Positions 53,431 through 61,552 of a DNA stretch of 64,000 nucleotides are shown in pieces. Each line of letters begins with the position of its first letter. Positions within the stretch are counted from its first letter, which is position 1. The stretch is from an uncultured Lachnospiraceae bacterium (GTDB lineage Bacteria > Bacillota > Clostridia > Lachnospirales > Lachnospiraceae): positions 91,160 through 155,159 of the forward strand of contig CAJUED010000004.1 of the NCBI GenBank assembly GCA_910585075.1. The letters are read 5' to 3'. Made by a program: the position numbers and the translations under genes. The notes beneath the pieces were generated by a model. It searched no databases. It was given only the letters and a program-made list of their open reading frames with translations, and was not told the DNA's origin.

Positions 53431-54330
53431 ATGATGAAAAAAGTTATATCTTTATTGCTTGCACTCATGCTTGTGATGGCTTGTGTGGGATGCGGGAACA
53501 AAAATGAGAGTGCGCCCACAGATGGTATCACAGAAAGTGAGCAGTCTGAAGAAGCTTCTGATGAGGGAGCTGAGACAGAGGCAGAGCCTGAAGCGGAAGA
53601 AGAAGCTGTAGAGCCTGAGGCCGAGGCGGAAGAAGAAAACGCAGAGTCCGGAGCGGAAGCAGATGGGGCTTCTGAGGAGACAAAATCTGAAGGCGTTATG
53701 ACTTATGCGGAATATGTTGCTGCAGAGCTTGACACAGAGGTGGTTGTTGAGACTTATGTTCAGGCAAAGCAGTCCTGGTGGGAGGATAAGGCTACCGTTT
53801 ACAGTCAGGACAAGGACGGCGGTTATTTCCTGTATAACATGGCCTGCTCAGAGGAAGATTATGAGAAGCTGACTGTTGGAACTAAGATTAAGGTTACAGG
53901 CTATAAGGCAGAGTGGTCCGGCGAGGTTGAGATCATTGATGCAACCTTTGAAATTGAGGATGGAAACTATGTTGCTGAGGCGGAAGACGTTACAGCAATG
54001 CTGGGAACCGATGAACTGATCGATCATCAGAATGAGTTCGTATCCTTTAAAGGTATGACCGTTGAGGCCAGCCAGGATGCAGATGGAAATGAGGCACCTT
54101 TCCTTTACAACTGGGATGGTTCCGGACAGGATGGGGACGACCTGTACTTTAATGTTTCCCTGAATGGAGAGACCTATACTTTCACAGTGGAATCCTACCT
54201 GTGCGATAATACTACCGATGTGTACAGTGCAGTGAAAGGCCTGAACATTGGCGATGAGGTTGATATGGAAGGTTTCTTATACTGGTATGAGGGCGTAAAT
54301 CCCCACATTACTTCTGTGACTGTAAAATAA
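53431..54330 (+). CDS. Secreted lipoprotein with acidic linker and OB-fold-like domain
   Basis: A 299-residue lipoprotein: a signal peptide with lipobox VGCG (Cys about 22), a Glu/Ala-rich repetitive linker (about 30-90), then a globular part containing VVVETYVQAKQSWWEDKATVY, YNMACSEEDYEKLTVGTKIKVTGYKAEW and a second similar half with NWDGSGQDGDDLYFNV. The beta-strand pattern suggests paired OB-like folds. ATG 53434 is an alternative start. The function is unknown. Confidence 0.68.
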   Translation: MMKKVISLLLALMLVMACVGCGNKNESAPTDGITESEQSEEASDEGAETEAEPEAEEEAVEPEAEAEEENAESGAEADGASEETKSEGVMTYAEYVAAELDTEVVVETYVQAKQSWWEDKATVYSQDKDGGYFLYNMACSEEDYEKLTVGTKIKVTGYKAEWSGEVEIIDATFEIEDGNYVAEAEDVTAMLGTDELIDHQNEFVSFKGMTVEASQDADGNEAPFLYNWDGSGQDGDDLYFNVSLNGETYTFTVESYLCDNTTDVYSAVKGLNIGDEVDMEGFLYWYEGVNPHITSVTVK

Positions 54331-54435
54331 GAAGTGCAAAGTAACATAAATAGCCGTCTGGTGATTGCAGAGGATTGCTGTGAAACGTGAATGGACGGCT
54401 TACGGATTTGACAAGTGGATTGTGCCTGAAAATTT

Positions 54436-54487
54436 ACCCTGAAGGTCAAACGGTACCGGAGATTGCCTGACCTTCGGGGTGTTTTTG
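54436..54487 (+). terminator. Terminator before the phosphotransferase gene
   Basis: ACCCTGAAGGTCA (54436-54448) pairs with TGACCTTCGGGGT (54468-54480), 13 bp with one wobble, then GTTTTTG. A second hairpin, AGCCGTC/GACGGCT, lies at 54352-54400. Confidence 0.85.
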
Positions 54488-54538
54488 TCAATAGGCTGCT
54501 CGCAAAGCGTGACAGCGTTTGAGGAGGAAATTTAATGC

Positions 54539-55561
54539 ATGGAAAAAGGGATAGTTGGTGCAGAGTTTGATAATACTGTTTTAAGTAACAAAGGTATTGA
54601 AAATCATCAACGGGTTATCCCGCCACTTGTTGTCAGCCGGGCAAAATCCGTAGGGGCTATTGGGGAAGCATGGCTTGCTAATCTTGATAATATAATCTCT
54701 TACTTTGAAGCAAAGTGGAATATTTCGGTAGGAGAAGCCTTACTTGGTGGTACACACGCTTTTGTCACATACGCGGACGGAGTTGACGGAGAAAAATTTG
54801 TCTTGAAAATCGATATGCCTGAAAATTTTGGCGGAGAATTTCAAAATAGTGTAGCGGCTCTTGAAATGGTAAATGGACATGGATATGCGAAACTATTTTC
54901 TTATGATATGGAGAAAAAAGTCTGCCTGCTGGAACGTTTGGGAAAACCAATCAATCAGCTTGACTATTCCGTTGCCGAGCAGTTGCAGATTATTTGTTCC
55001 GTATTACAAAAAACGTGGTTAATTCCAACGAAAAATACTGATTTTCCCAAGGGGAATGAAAGCGTTTCATGGTTTAGGAATTTCATCGGAGACACTTGGC
55101 AAAAACTGAACCGCCCTTGTTCACAAAAAGTAATAAAGCAGGCTATGCAGTATTTACAATCAAGGGAACAAGCCATGAATCCGGACGAATTTGTATTGCT
55201 TCATGGTGACGCACATGGAGGAAACACTCTAAAGGTGTTGTCTGATGATACAGATTATAAATTGATTGACCCAGACGGAATCATATATGAGAAAGCCTAT
55301 GATTTGGGTGTCCTTATGCGTGAATGGATTGACGAGTATGAACAATACCCGCTGCGGGAAGGACAGAAACGGTGCAAATATCTGCACCAATTAACAGGAG
55401 TTTCTGAACAGGCCATTTGGGAATGGGGCTATTTACAGACTGTTTCGACAGCGTTTATAGCACTGCAAATAGGTCAGGAGGACACCGGACGCAAAATGCT
55501 GAATGTGGCTGAGAAATGGGCTTTTGGACATGGTGATTTCCTGAAGTATTTCAAAACTTAA
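54539..55561 (+). CDS. Aminoglycoside/hydroxyurea phosphotransferase-like kinase (APH family)
   Basis: A 340-residue kinase-fold protein: GGTHAFVTYADGVDGEKFVLKI as nucleotide-binding loop and lysine, LLERLGKPI hinge, LLHGDAHGGNTL as catalytic loop (HGDxxxxN), LIDPDGIIYEKAYDLG as metal-binding segment. Order and C-terminal VLMREW match the streptomycin 6-phosphotransferase/hydroxyurea kinase group. GGAGGAAA precedes the ATG at 54539. Whether it confers resistance cannot be told from sequence; housekeeping relatives exist. Confidence 0.8.
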   Translation: MEKGIVGAEFDNTVLSNKGIENHQRVIPPLVVSRAKSVGAIGEAWLANLDNIISYFEAKWNISVGEALLGGTHAFVTYADGVDGEKFVLKIDMPENFGGEFQNSVAALEMVNGHGYAKLFSYDMEKKVCLLERLGKPINQLDYSVAEQLQIICSVLQKTWLIPTKNTDFPKGNESVSWFRNFIGDTWQKLNRPCSQKVIKQAMQYLQSREQAMNPDEFVLLHGDAHGGNTLKVLSDDTDYKLIDPDGIIYEKAYDLGVLMREWIDEYEQYPLREGQKRCKYLHQLTGVSEQAIWEWGYLQTVSTAFIALQIGQEDTGRKMLNVAEKWAFGHGDFLKYFKT

Positions 55562-55610
55562 CCCTTGTGGAATATCTGAACTACCAAAGGTGGTGCAGTA
55601 AGAAACCCTA

Positions 55611-56432
55611 TCAGGATGTAGGCTTTCTCAGAGGACATTCCGATAAGCATATTTTACTTTTGAGGATATTTAAACCGCAGTCGTCCAGATAATCCTGCAA
55701 AATAGGGAGAGACTGTGAAGAAGTAGGCCCTATAATGATTTCACCGATTAAATCTGCAAAGTGCAAATCAAGCCTGCCGCACATCCTGTTCAAATCCAGA
55801 GGATAGTATTTTTTGATTCTCTCTACGGATACATGGTATTTGGGACCTATCATAAATTCGTTTAAAATAAAGGGAGAGACAACTAAGCGGCATTCTCTCT
55901 CGCTTGCAAAGGAAGGGTGCTTGAAAGCTGCCGACTGCACCCAGGCGTCGTACATTAAATTTTGCAGCTCAGGTAAATCCTCGGAGAAGGTTTCCTGTGC
56001 CATAATGAGCTGGCAAAATGCGTTTACAAGAGGATGTTCCCGTATGTCTTCCTGATAATAAACTTCCTGGAGGGCGATTGCCTTGCCCACCATTTTCTGC
56101 ATAAGCTTCTCGTGAAATGCGATGCAGACACCCCGGCCGAAGTGCCCATATCTGTCCCACTGGGCGGCGTCATCCCTGTATTTGGAAAAGCATGCCGCGT
56201 AGGCGGAGTAGCGGAATTCCTTTGCCATCTCCCTTTGGAAAAAGATTTCCGTCTCACGGCTTTTTTCATCCTCACCGGCCAAACATAATTTGGCGGTAAC
56301 TGCTTTACAAAGTCCATTCATAAAAAAACGCATTTCGGAAGCGTCATTCATGTTAAGGATATTGTTGAGTCTTAGCTCCGCATGCCGGATGATTCCGTCG
56401 AAAGCGGCAAAATCGGTATAGTGGTATAGCAT
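55611..56432 (-). CDS. DUF2971 protein
   Basis: A 273-residue protein beginning MLYHYTDFAAFDGIIRHAELRLNNILNMNDASEM, then YAACFSKYRDDAAQWDRYGHFGRGVCIAF and FKHPSFASERECRLV, the conserved order of DUF2971. The biochemical activity is unknown; members occur in mobile regions. GGGAGGT is the SD, and the promoter lies 130-160 bp upstream. Confidence 0.85.
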   Translation of the reverse strand: MLYHYTDFAAFDGIIRHAELRLNNILNMNDASEMRFFMNGLCKAVTAKLCLAGEDEKSRETEIFFQREMAKEFRYSAYAACFSKYRDDAAQWDRYGHFGRGVCIAFHEKLMQKMVGKAIALQEVYYQEDIREHPLVNAFCQLIMAQETFSEDLPELQNLMYDAWVQSAAFKHPSFASERECRLVVSPFILNEFMIGPKYHVSVERIKKYYPLDLNRMCGRLDLHFADLIGEIIIGPTSSQSLPILQDYLDDCGLNILKSKICLSECPLRKPTS

Positions 56433-56564
56433 AATTACCTCCCTTGGTTGTGCATCAGTATTTACGCTGCTGAGAACTTTCTTGCTGAAAAATACAGGAT
56501 TCTCTGATTGTTTTTTGGGATAAATTTATATTTCTATAAAGTGAAGGTTCTTCCATACAAATTA

Positions 56565-56593
56565 ATTTTACAGGTTTTCATTTTTTTCTGCAA
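56565..56593 (-). promoter_or_regulatory. Promoter of the DUF2971 gene
   Basis: On the minus strand: TTGCAG (56588-56593), a 17-bp spacer, then TAAAAT (56565-56570). The leader is about 125 nt. Confidence 0.6.
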
Positions 56594-56697
56594 CCGCGAA
56601 CGTTACTTTTTACATTTACGCCTGCTGTCCACGTTTTGGGCTGACTATTGAAATATAACGTGAAAAGTGACCTGAGAACTTTCGGAAAAGAAAGGCG

Positions 56698-56726
56698 TTG
56701 ACAAAAGTAATAACGAGATTTAGCAT
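56698..56726 (+). promoter_or_regulatory. Promoter of the oxidoreductase gene
   Basis: TTGACA (56698-56703), a 17-bp spacer, then TAGCAT (56721-56726). The remainder of the 56433-56763 gap is AT-rich without a gene. Confidence 0.6.
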
Positions 56727-56763
56727 AATTATGGGAAGAAACAGGAAAAGGAGAAAATAGCGC

Positions 56764-57750
56764 ATGGAAGAAATCAGGCTGGGAACGATCGGTTCAGGTG
56801 TAATCGTACATTCCATACTGGACAATGTAAAAATCACAGAGGGCATCCGCCTTGTTGCGGTATATTCCAGAAGTGAAGAAAAAGGACAGGAACTTGCCGG
56901 TGAATATGGAGCCCATAAGGTGTATACGGATCTGGATGCCTTTTTACAGGATGAAGAAATGAATTTTGTGTATATTGCTTCGCCTAATCTGCTCCACTAT
57001 GAACAGACCAGACGGGCGCTTCTGGCAGGCAAAAATGTTATTTGTGAAAAGCCTTTTTGCACACAGGCAGGGCAGGCCCGGGAGCTGGTAGCGCTTGCTA
57101 AGGAAAAGCATTTGTTTTTGGTGGATGCGGTGACCACAGCTTTTCTGCCTAATTATGAGGTGGTAAAAAGAGAGCTTACAAAGATTGGAAGGGTAAAGCT
57201 GGTACTGAGCAATTACAGCCAGTATTCCAGCCGTTACGATCTGCTGCTAAAAGGTGAAGTGCCCAATGTCTTTAATCCGGAGTATGCAGGCGGAGCTCTG
57301 ATGGATCTTAATTTTTATAACGTGTATTTAAATGTGGCGTTATTTGGGAAGCCCAGGGAGACCGTGTATTTCCCCAATAGATATGAAAATCTGGCGGACA
57401 CTTCAGGAATCCTGATCATGCAGTATAAGGGCTTTGTAAGTGAGTCCGCAGGGGCAAAGGATACATGGGGTGTAAATTCCTTCCAGATTGAGGGGGAGCA
57501 GGGGTATATTTATATTAAGGACGGAAGCAATGGGGTTGCTCAGGTTCAGGTGGTCACGAAAACTTCCGATGAGACTTTTAATCTGCAGGAAAATCCGGAC
57601 CGGTATTTTTACGAAGTCCAGAAATTGACCGGACTAATTTTGGGTGACGAGTATGATACCCTTTACGAAAAGCTTGATGTTATGCTTGATGTGATGGAGG
57701 TTCTCGAAGGCGCAAGAAAGAAAGCGGGAATTATCTTCCCGGGAGACTGA
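56764..57750 (+). CDS. Gfo/Idh/MocA-family oxidoreductase
   Basis: A 328-residue NAD(P)-dependent dehydrogenase. The Rossmann start LGTIGSGVIVHSIL is followed by VAVYSRSEEKGQELA, IASPNLLHYEQTRRALLAGKNVICEKPF (the conserved EKP lysine) and a C-terminal alpha/beta domain with GALMDLNFYNVYLN. Family members oxidise or epimerise sugars and inositols. It is divergent-convergent with the AraC regulator, suggesting a role in the sugar module downstream. Confidence 0.88.
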   Translation: MEEIRLGTIGSGVIVHSILDNVKITEGIRLVAVYSRSEEKGQELAGEYGAHKVYTDLDAFLQDEEMNFVYIASPNLLHYEQTRRALLAGKNVICEKPFCTQAGQARELVALAKEKHLFLVDAVTTAFLPNYEVVKRELTKIGRVKLVLSNYSQYSSRYDLLLKGEVPNVFNPEYAGGALMDLNFYNVYLNVALFGKPRETVYFPNRYENLADTSGILIMQYKGFVSESAGAKDTWGVNSFQIEGEQGYIYIKDGSNGVAQVQVVTKTSDETFNLQENPDRYFYEVQKLTGLILGDEYDTLYEKLDVMLDVMEVLEGARKKAGIIFPGD

Positions 57751-57762
57751 TGAGAAAGGTAT

Positions 57763-58740
57763 CTATTTAAGCAGGAGGGAATATTTGTCACGATATTCAT
57801 TGGGAGAACAGCCATACTGGGCCCGGAACTTTCGATAAAAGTAACTGCTGTTCTCATAGCCAATTCGTTCCATGATATGATCAATAGACAGCATAGTGTG
57901 CTCCAGCAGATAAACAGCCTGCTGGAGTTTTCTTTTTTGAAGCAGCTCTTTGAAGTTTTGTCCTGTGTGCTTTTTGAGAAGGCGGCTGATGTGGTAAGCG
58001 GGATAACCGCTGCTTTCGGCAACCCTCTGCAGGCTGGCATCCTGGTAATGATTTTCTATGTAGTTCAGGACGGAAAACAGTAAATTTAAATCGGAGGAAG
58101 CCGGTACATTGCGGTTGACCTGCTCCGCATAACGGGATAAATTGAGGAAGATAAGCCCCATGGAAACCTGAAGTATAGTGTGGGAGGAGGCGGTTTTGTC
58201 CACCAGAGTCCATATCATATTTTCAATGAGATTTTCCACAGGAAGAATGGCCTTGGTCCGGATATAGAGATAGTTGGCAACGGGATTGGCTTCGGAGAGG
58301 CTTGCCACGATAAAATCCATCAGCACATTTTCCCTGTCTATCATGCTGATGGGATAACGGAAAAATTCCGGCAGAATGATAAAATTAACTGCGATATCCT
58401 TTTCCTGCGCAGGCAGAATTTCATGGCTGGCATGCTGGTTGAGAAAGAGAATGTCCCCGGCTGACATGGAGACCCGCTCTGAAGAATTGATAATTGTGGT
58501 AAGGCTGCCTTTTACAACATACAGCATTTCAATATAATTATGGCGGTGAACCGGAAAATAAGTAAAGCGGGTGTGAGGACGGATATCGATCAGCTTTCCC
58601 TGGGTCAGAAGCCTATGGCTGTCCACAACAAACTCGCGGTCCGAGGTATAGAGTTCCTTTTGGACTTCAGGATTTCCGGCTAAAATTGCCTGTTCTTCTT
58701 CTGTGATTCTGCCAAGGTATTCTATAATTTCTTCTCTCAT
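57763..58740 (-). CDS. AraC-family transcriptional regulator
   Basis: A 325-residue regulator. An N-terminal cupin-like sugar sensor (about 60-150) has FTYFPVHRHNYIEMLYVVKG and LFLNQHASHEILP. The C-terminal pair of helix-turn-helices (about 225-325) has VAESSGYPAYHISRLLKKHTGQNF and MERIGYENSSYFYRKFRAQYGCSPNEYR. The start is the ATG at 58740 with GGAGG. It is divergent from the isomerase gene and probably controls it. Confidence 0.9.
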   Translation of the reverse strand: MREEIIEYLGRITEEEQAILAGNPEVQKELYTSDREFVVDSHRLLTQGKLIDIRPHTRFTYFPVHRHNYIEMLYVVKGSLTTIINSSERVSMSAGDILFLNQHASHEILPAQEKDIAVNFIILPEFFRYPISMIDRENVLMDFIVASLSEANPVANYLYIRTKAILPVENLIENMIWTLVDKTASSHTILQVSMGLIFLNLSRYAEQVNRNVPASSDLNLLFSVLNYIENHYQDASLQRVAESSGYPAYHISRLLKKHTGQNFKELLQKRKLQQAVYLLEHTMLSIDHIMERIGYENSSYFYRKFRAQYGCSPNEYRDKYSLLLK

Positions 58741-58864
58741 GAATATAGTCCTCCATGTTGTCAACCGTTTCCAAATCCGGATATCAGTTCAAAGAGATTT
58801 TCTGTAGAATAGCACGACTTTGCGGATATTGCAAGAAAGGTCCCTGATAAAGTGGGGTAAAGTC

Positions 58865-58894
58865 CTGACAAAAGAGAAAAATTCGTGGTAAAAT
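58865..58894 (+). promoter_or_regulatory. Promoter of the isomerase gene
   Basis: CTGACA (58865-58870), an 18-bp spacer, then TAAAAT (58889-58894), in the gap shared with the divergent AraC-type regulator. Confidence 0.55.
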
Positions 58895-58964
58895 ATAAAC
58901 AGGAATTAAAATAAATGGACGGTGTTACCCGCAAAATACAGCAATCAAAAAAGGAGATTTTGTT

Positions 58965-60383
58965 ATGTTAGTGAACACGAAGGCGAAAATTGGCGTATTC
59001 TCCATTGCCCTGGGCGCGTATCTGCCTCAGTTCCCTTCGCTGGTTCCGGAGTTTGAAGCCCAGTATGAGGCTTTCAAGAAGACCATTCCGGATACGGTGG
59101 AGCTGGTGGATGGAGGAATGGTGACCACAAAGGAGCAGTCACAGGCAGCAGGAAACCTTTTCCGGGCGGCGGATGTTGACCTGGTATTTTTACAGCTTCT
59201 CACCTACGCCACCTCTTACAATATGCTGCCTGCCGTAAAGGATTTGGATGTGCCAGTGGTTCTGGTGAATGTGCAGAAGCTGAAAGCACTGGATTATGAC
59301 CACACGGACATTGCCTCCTGGCTGGGCGAAGGCTATGCCTGCGGAGCTGTAGGGGAAATGGTGGCGGATTTGGAGCGGTTTGGAAAGAGACACGCGGTGA
59401 TTACCGGTGTGGTGGAAGGCGGAGACCCTCAGGTTCAGGCTGAGATTGAACAGTGGTGTCGGGCGGCACAGGTTCGAAGAAGATTCCGTGACACCAATAT
59501 TGCCCAAATCGGAAGGCCCTACCCGGGAATGATGGACCTTTACATTGACGAATCCAACCTTTACAGGAGGATGCATCTTTACACCAAGCAGTTTGACTGG
59601 GAGAAAATGTGGGCCATTGCCGACAACATTGAGGATGAAGCCGCTATCCGGGCGAAGGCCCAGGAAATTCTGGATACATTTGATGTTGAGGGAGGCGGAA
59701 GCATCCAGGAAGTGTGGGAGATGGCGAAATATGTGGTAGCCTTTGAGCAGTGGGTGAAGGAAGAACAGCTTGGCCTGATTGCCTCCCACTATGACGGCTA
59801 TGCCCAGGGAAAGGCCGGCGTGCTTGACAGTATGCTGATTCCCGCCTTTTCCATGCTGATTAAGCAGGGGACCGCCTGCGCGGTGGAAGGGGATATGAAG
59901 GTTGCCATGGCTATGAGCATCTTAAAGACCATCTCAGGAACCGGTCAGCTGGCGGAGATGTATTCTATTGATTTCAATGATGACATTGCAATTATCGGCC
60001 ACAGCGGCTCGGGGGATGCGGATATTTCCGAGAGAAAGCCTACCATGAAAATCGTAAAAGTATTCCATGGAAAGACCGGAGGTGGGTATCTGACTCAGTT
60101 TTATCCCCATTTAGGCCCGGTGACTTATCTGGCAATCACCCAGGATGGAAATGGAAACTTTAAGTTTATTGTGGCGGAAGGTGTCAACGAGGAAGGGAAA
60201 ATCCTTTCCTTTGGAGATACAAATATGCGAACACGGTTTACCTGTGGGGCAAGAGAATTTGTAACCCGCTGGAGTGAGTGCGGGCCCACCCATCACTTTG
60301 CGGCGGCTACCGGGCGGCATATCGATACTGTTTTGAAGGTTGCAAAGATAATGAATGTGCCGGTGGAGATTGTGACCCGATAG
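58965..60383 (+). CDS. L-arabinose isomerase-family sugar isomerase
   Basis: A 472-residue protein with the AraA-like three-domain layout: KIGVFSIALGAYLPQFPSLVPEF, QLLTYATSYNMLPAVKDLDVPVVLVN, IGRPYPGMMDLYIDE, ACAVEGDMKVAMAMSIL and C-terminal GPTHHFAAATGRHID. Metal-binding Glu/His positions are plausible in the last two stretches. The family interconverts aldoses and ketoses. Divergence from true AraA and the context of RhaD/FucO suggest a deoxyhexose or rare pentose substrate. Confidence 0.8.
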   Translation: MLVNTKAKIGVFSIALGAYLPQFPSLVPEFEAQYEAFKKTIPDTVELVDGGMVTTKEQSQAAGNLFRAADVDLVFLQLLTYATSYNMLPAVKDLDVPVVLVNVQKLKALDYDHTDIASWLGEGYACGAVGEMVADLERFGKRHAVITGVVEGGDPQVQAEIEQWCRAAQVRRRFRDTNIAQIGRPYPGMMDLYIDESNLYRRMHLYTKQFDWEKMWAIADNIEDEAAIRAKAQEILDTFDVEGGGSIQEVWEMAKYVVAFEQWVKEEQLGLIASHYDGYAQGKAGVLDSMLIPAFSMLIKQGTACAVEGDMKVAMAMSILKTISGTGQLAEMYSIDFNDDIAIIGHSGSGDADISERKPTMKIVKVFHGKTGGGYLTQFYPHLGPVTYLAITQDGNGNFKFIVAEGVNEEGKILSFGDTNMRTRFTCGAREFVTRWSECGPTHHFAAATGRHIDTVLKVAKIMNVPVEIVTR

Positions 60384-60496
60384 AGATTGTGGCTGTGAAA
60401 CTGCCCGCCTTCTTGGACTGTCAAAGTCTGTATGGCAGACAAGTAGGTTTGTCAGGAGGGCTACAGCTTATAACGAAGAATAATTGGAGGTAGAAA

Positions 60497-60561
60497 GAAT
60501 GAAAGATTCTTTAAATCTTTCATTCCACAAGTTTGTGTCTGCGCTGCATCCACAAACTTGA
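60497..60561 (+). other. Hairpin and 20-codon upstream ORF before rhaD
   Basis: GAATGAAAGATT (60497-60508) pairs perfectly with AATCTTTCATTC (60514-60525). An ATG at 60499 with an ideal GGAGG SD (60486-60490) opens a 20-codon frame ending TGA at 60561. It passes through arms A, B and A' of the leader element. It could be a leader peptide or the original rhaD start, disrupted by insertion of the element. Confidence 0.5.
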
Positions 60562-60590
60562 TATGCGCAAAAAGCAGCGCAGAAATGAGG
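60528..60590 (+). promoter_or_regulatory. Interleaved inverted-repeat leader element, rhaD copy
   Basis: Arm A CAAGTTTGTG (60528-60537), arm B TCTGCGCTGC (60538-60547), arm A' CACAAACTTG (60551-60560), arm B' GCAGCGCAGA (60574-60583), then AATGAGG as SD for the GTG at 60597. Both stems are perfect 10-mers. Confidence 0.85.
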
Positions 60591-60596
60591 AAAATT

Positions 60597-61424
60597 GTGA
60601 AGGTTTTGGATGCGGAATTTGTACAGGGGTTTATGAGAATGGCCACGGACGGCTGGGACCAGGGCTGGCATGAAAGAAACGGTGGAAATCTCAGCTACCG
60701 CATTAAGGAGGAAGAAATTGCATCTGTGGAGGAGGAACTTTCTCCTGGAGAGTGGCTGGAGATTGGAACCTCCGTTCCTGAGCTGGCCGGAGAGTACTTT
60801 CTGGTTACAGGTTCCGGAAAGTATATGAGAAATATTTCCATCAAACCGGAGGACTGCATTTGCATTATTGAGCTGGATGAGAAGGGTGAAAATTATCGAA
60901 TCTGCTGGGGGCTTGTAAACGGTGGAAAACCCACCAGCGAGCTGCCTTCCCACCTGATGAACCATGAGGTGAAAAAGAAGGTGACCAAGGGGCGCTGCAG
61001 AGTGATTTACCATGCCCATCCTGCAAATACCATAGCCCTTACCTTTGTGCTTCCTTTGGAGGATGAAGTTTTCACAAGGGAGCTGTGGGAGATGGCGACC
61101 GAGTGCCCGGTGGTATTTCCTGAAGGAATCGGCGTGGTTCCCTGGATGGTTCCCGGAGGACGTGACATTGCGGTGGCCACCAGTGAATTAATGAAGAAAT
61201 ACAATGTGGCTATCTGGGCCCACCACGGTATGTTCTGCGCGGGGGAGGATTTTGATTTGACCTTTGGGCTGATGCACACGGTGGAGAAGTCGGCGGAGAT
61301 TCTTGTGAAGGTGCTCTCCATGGGACAGGGCAAGCGGCAGACCATTCGGCCGGATGAGTTCAGACATTTGGCAGTGGATTTTCATGTGACGTTGCCGGAG
61401 AAGTTTTTGTATGAGAAGCAGTAA
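60597..61424 (+). CDS. rhaD: Rhamnulose-1-phosphate aldolase
   Basis: A 275-residue class II aldolase, matching the usual RhaD length of 274. It has FVQGFMRMATDGWDQGWHERNGGNLSYRI, LVTGSGKYMRNI, the zinc His pair in IYHAHPANTIAL, and IWAHHGMFCAGEDFDLTFGLMHTVEK. It splits L-rhamnulose-1-phosphate to DHAP and L-lactaldehyde. The GTG start is chosen by analogy with the other genes bearing the leader element and from length; an in-frame ATG at 60585 lies inside the element. Confidence 0.92.
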   Translation: MKVLDAEFVQGFMRMATDGWDQGWHERNGGNLSYRIKEEEIASVEEELSPGEWLEIGTSVPELAGEYFLVTGSGKYMRNISIKPEDCICIIELDEKGENYRICWGLVNGGKPTSELPSHLMNHEVKKKVTKGRCRVIYHAHPANTIALTFVLPLEDEVFTRELWEMATECPVVFPEGIGVVPWMVPGGRDIAVATSELMKKYNVAIWAHHGMFCAGEDFDLTFGLMHTVEKSAEILVKVLSMGQGKRQTIRPDEFRHLAVDFHVTLPEKFLYEKQ

Positions 61425-61552
61425 AGGGCAGAGGTTAAGAGGCCGGGGGAAATAAGAGCGGACTTTATGCGATAGCTTTATGTTAATAATGGATACCGTG
61501 TAAGAAGGTTATCCTTATAACAATAAAATGAAAAAGAAAGAAGGAGAAGAAC

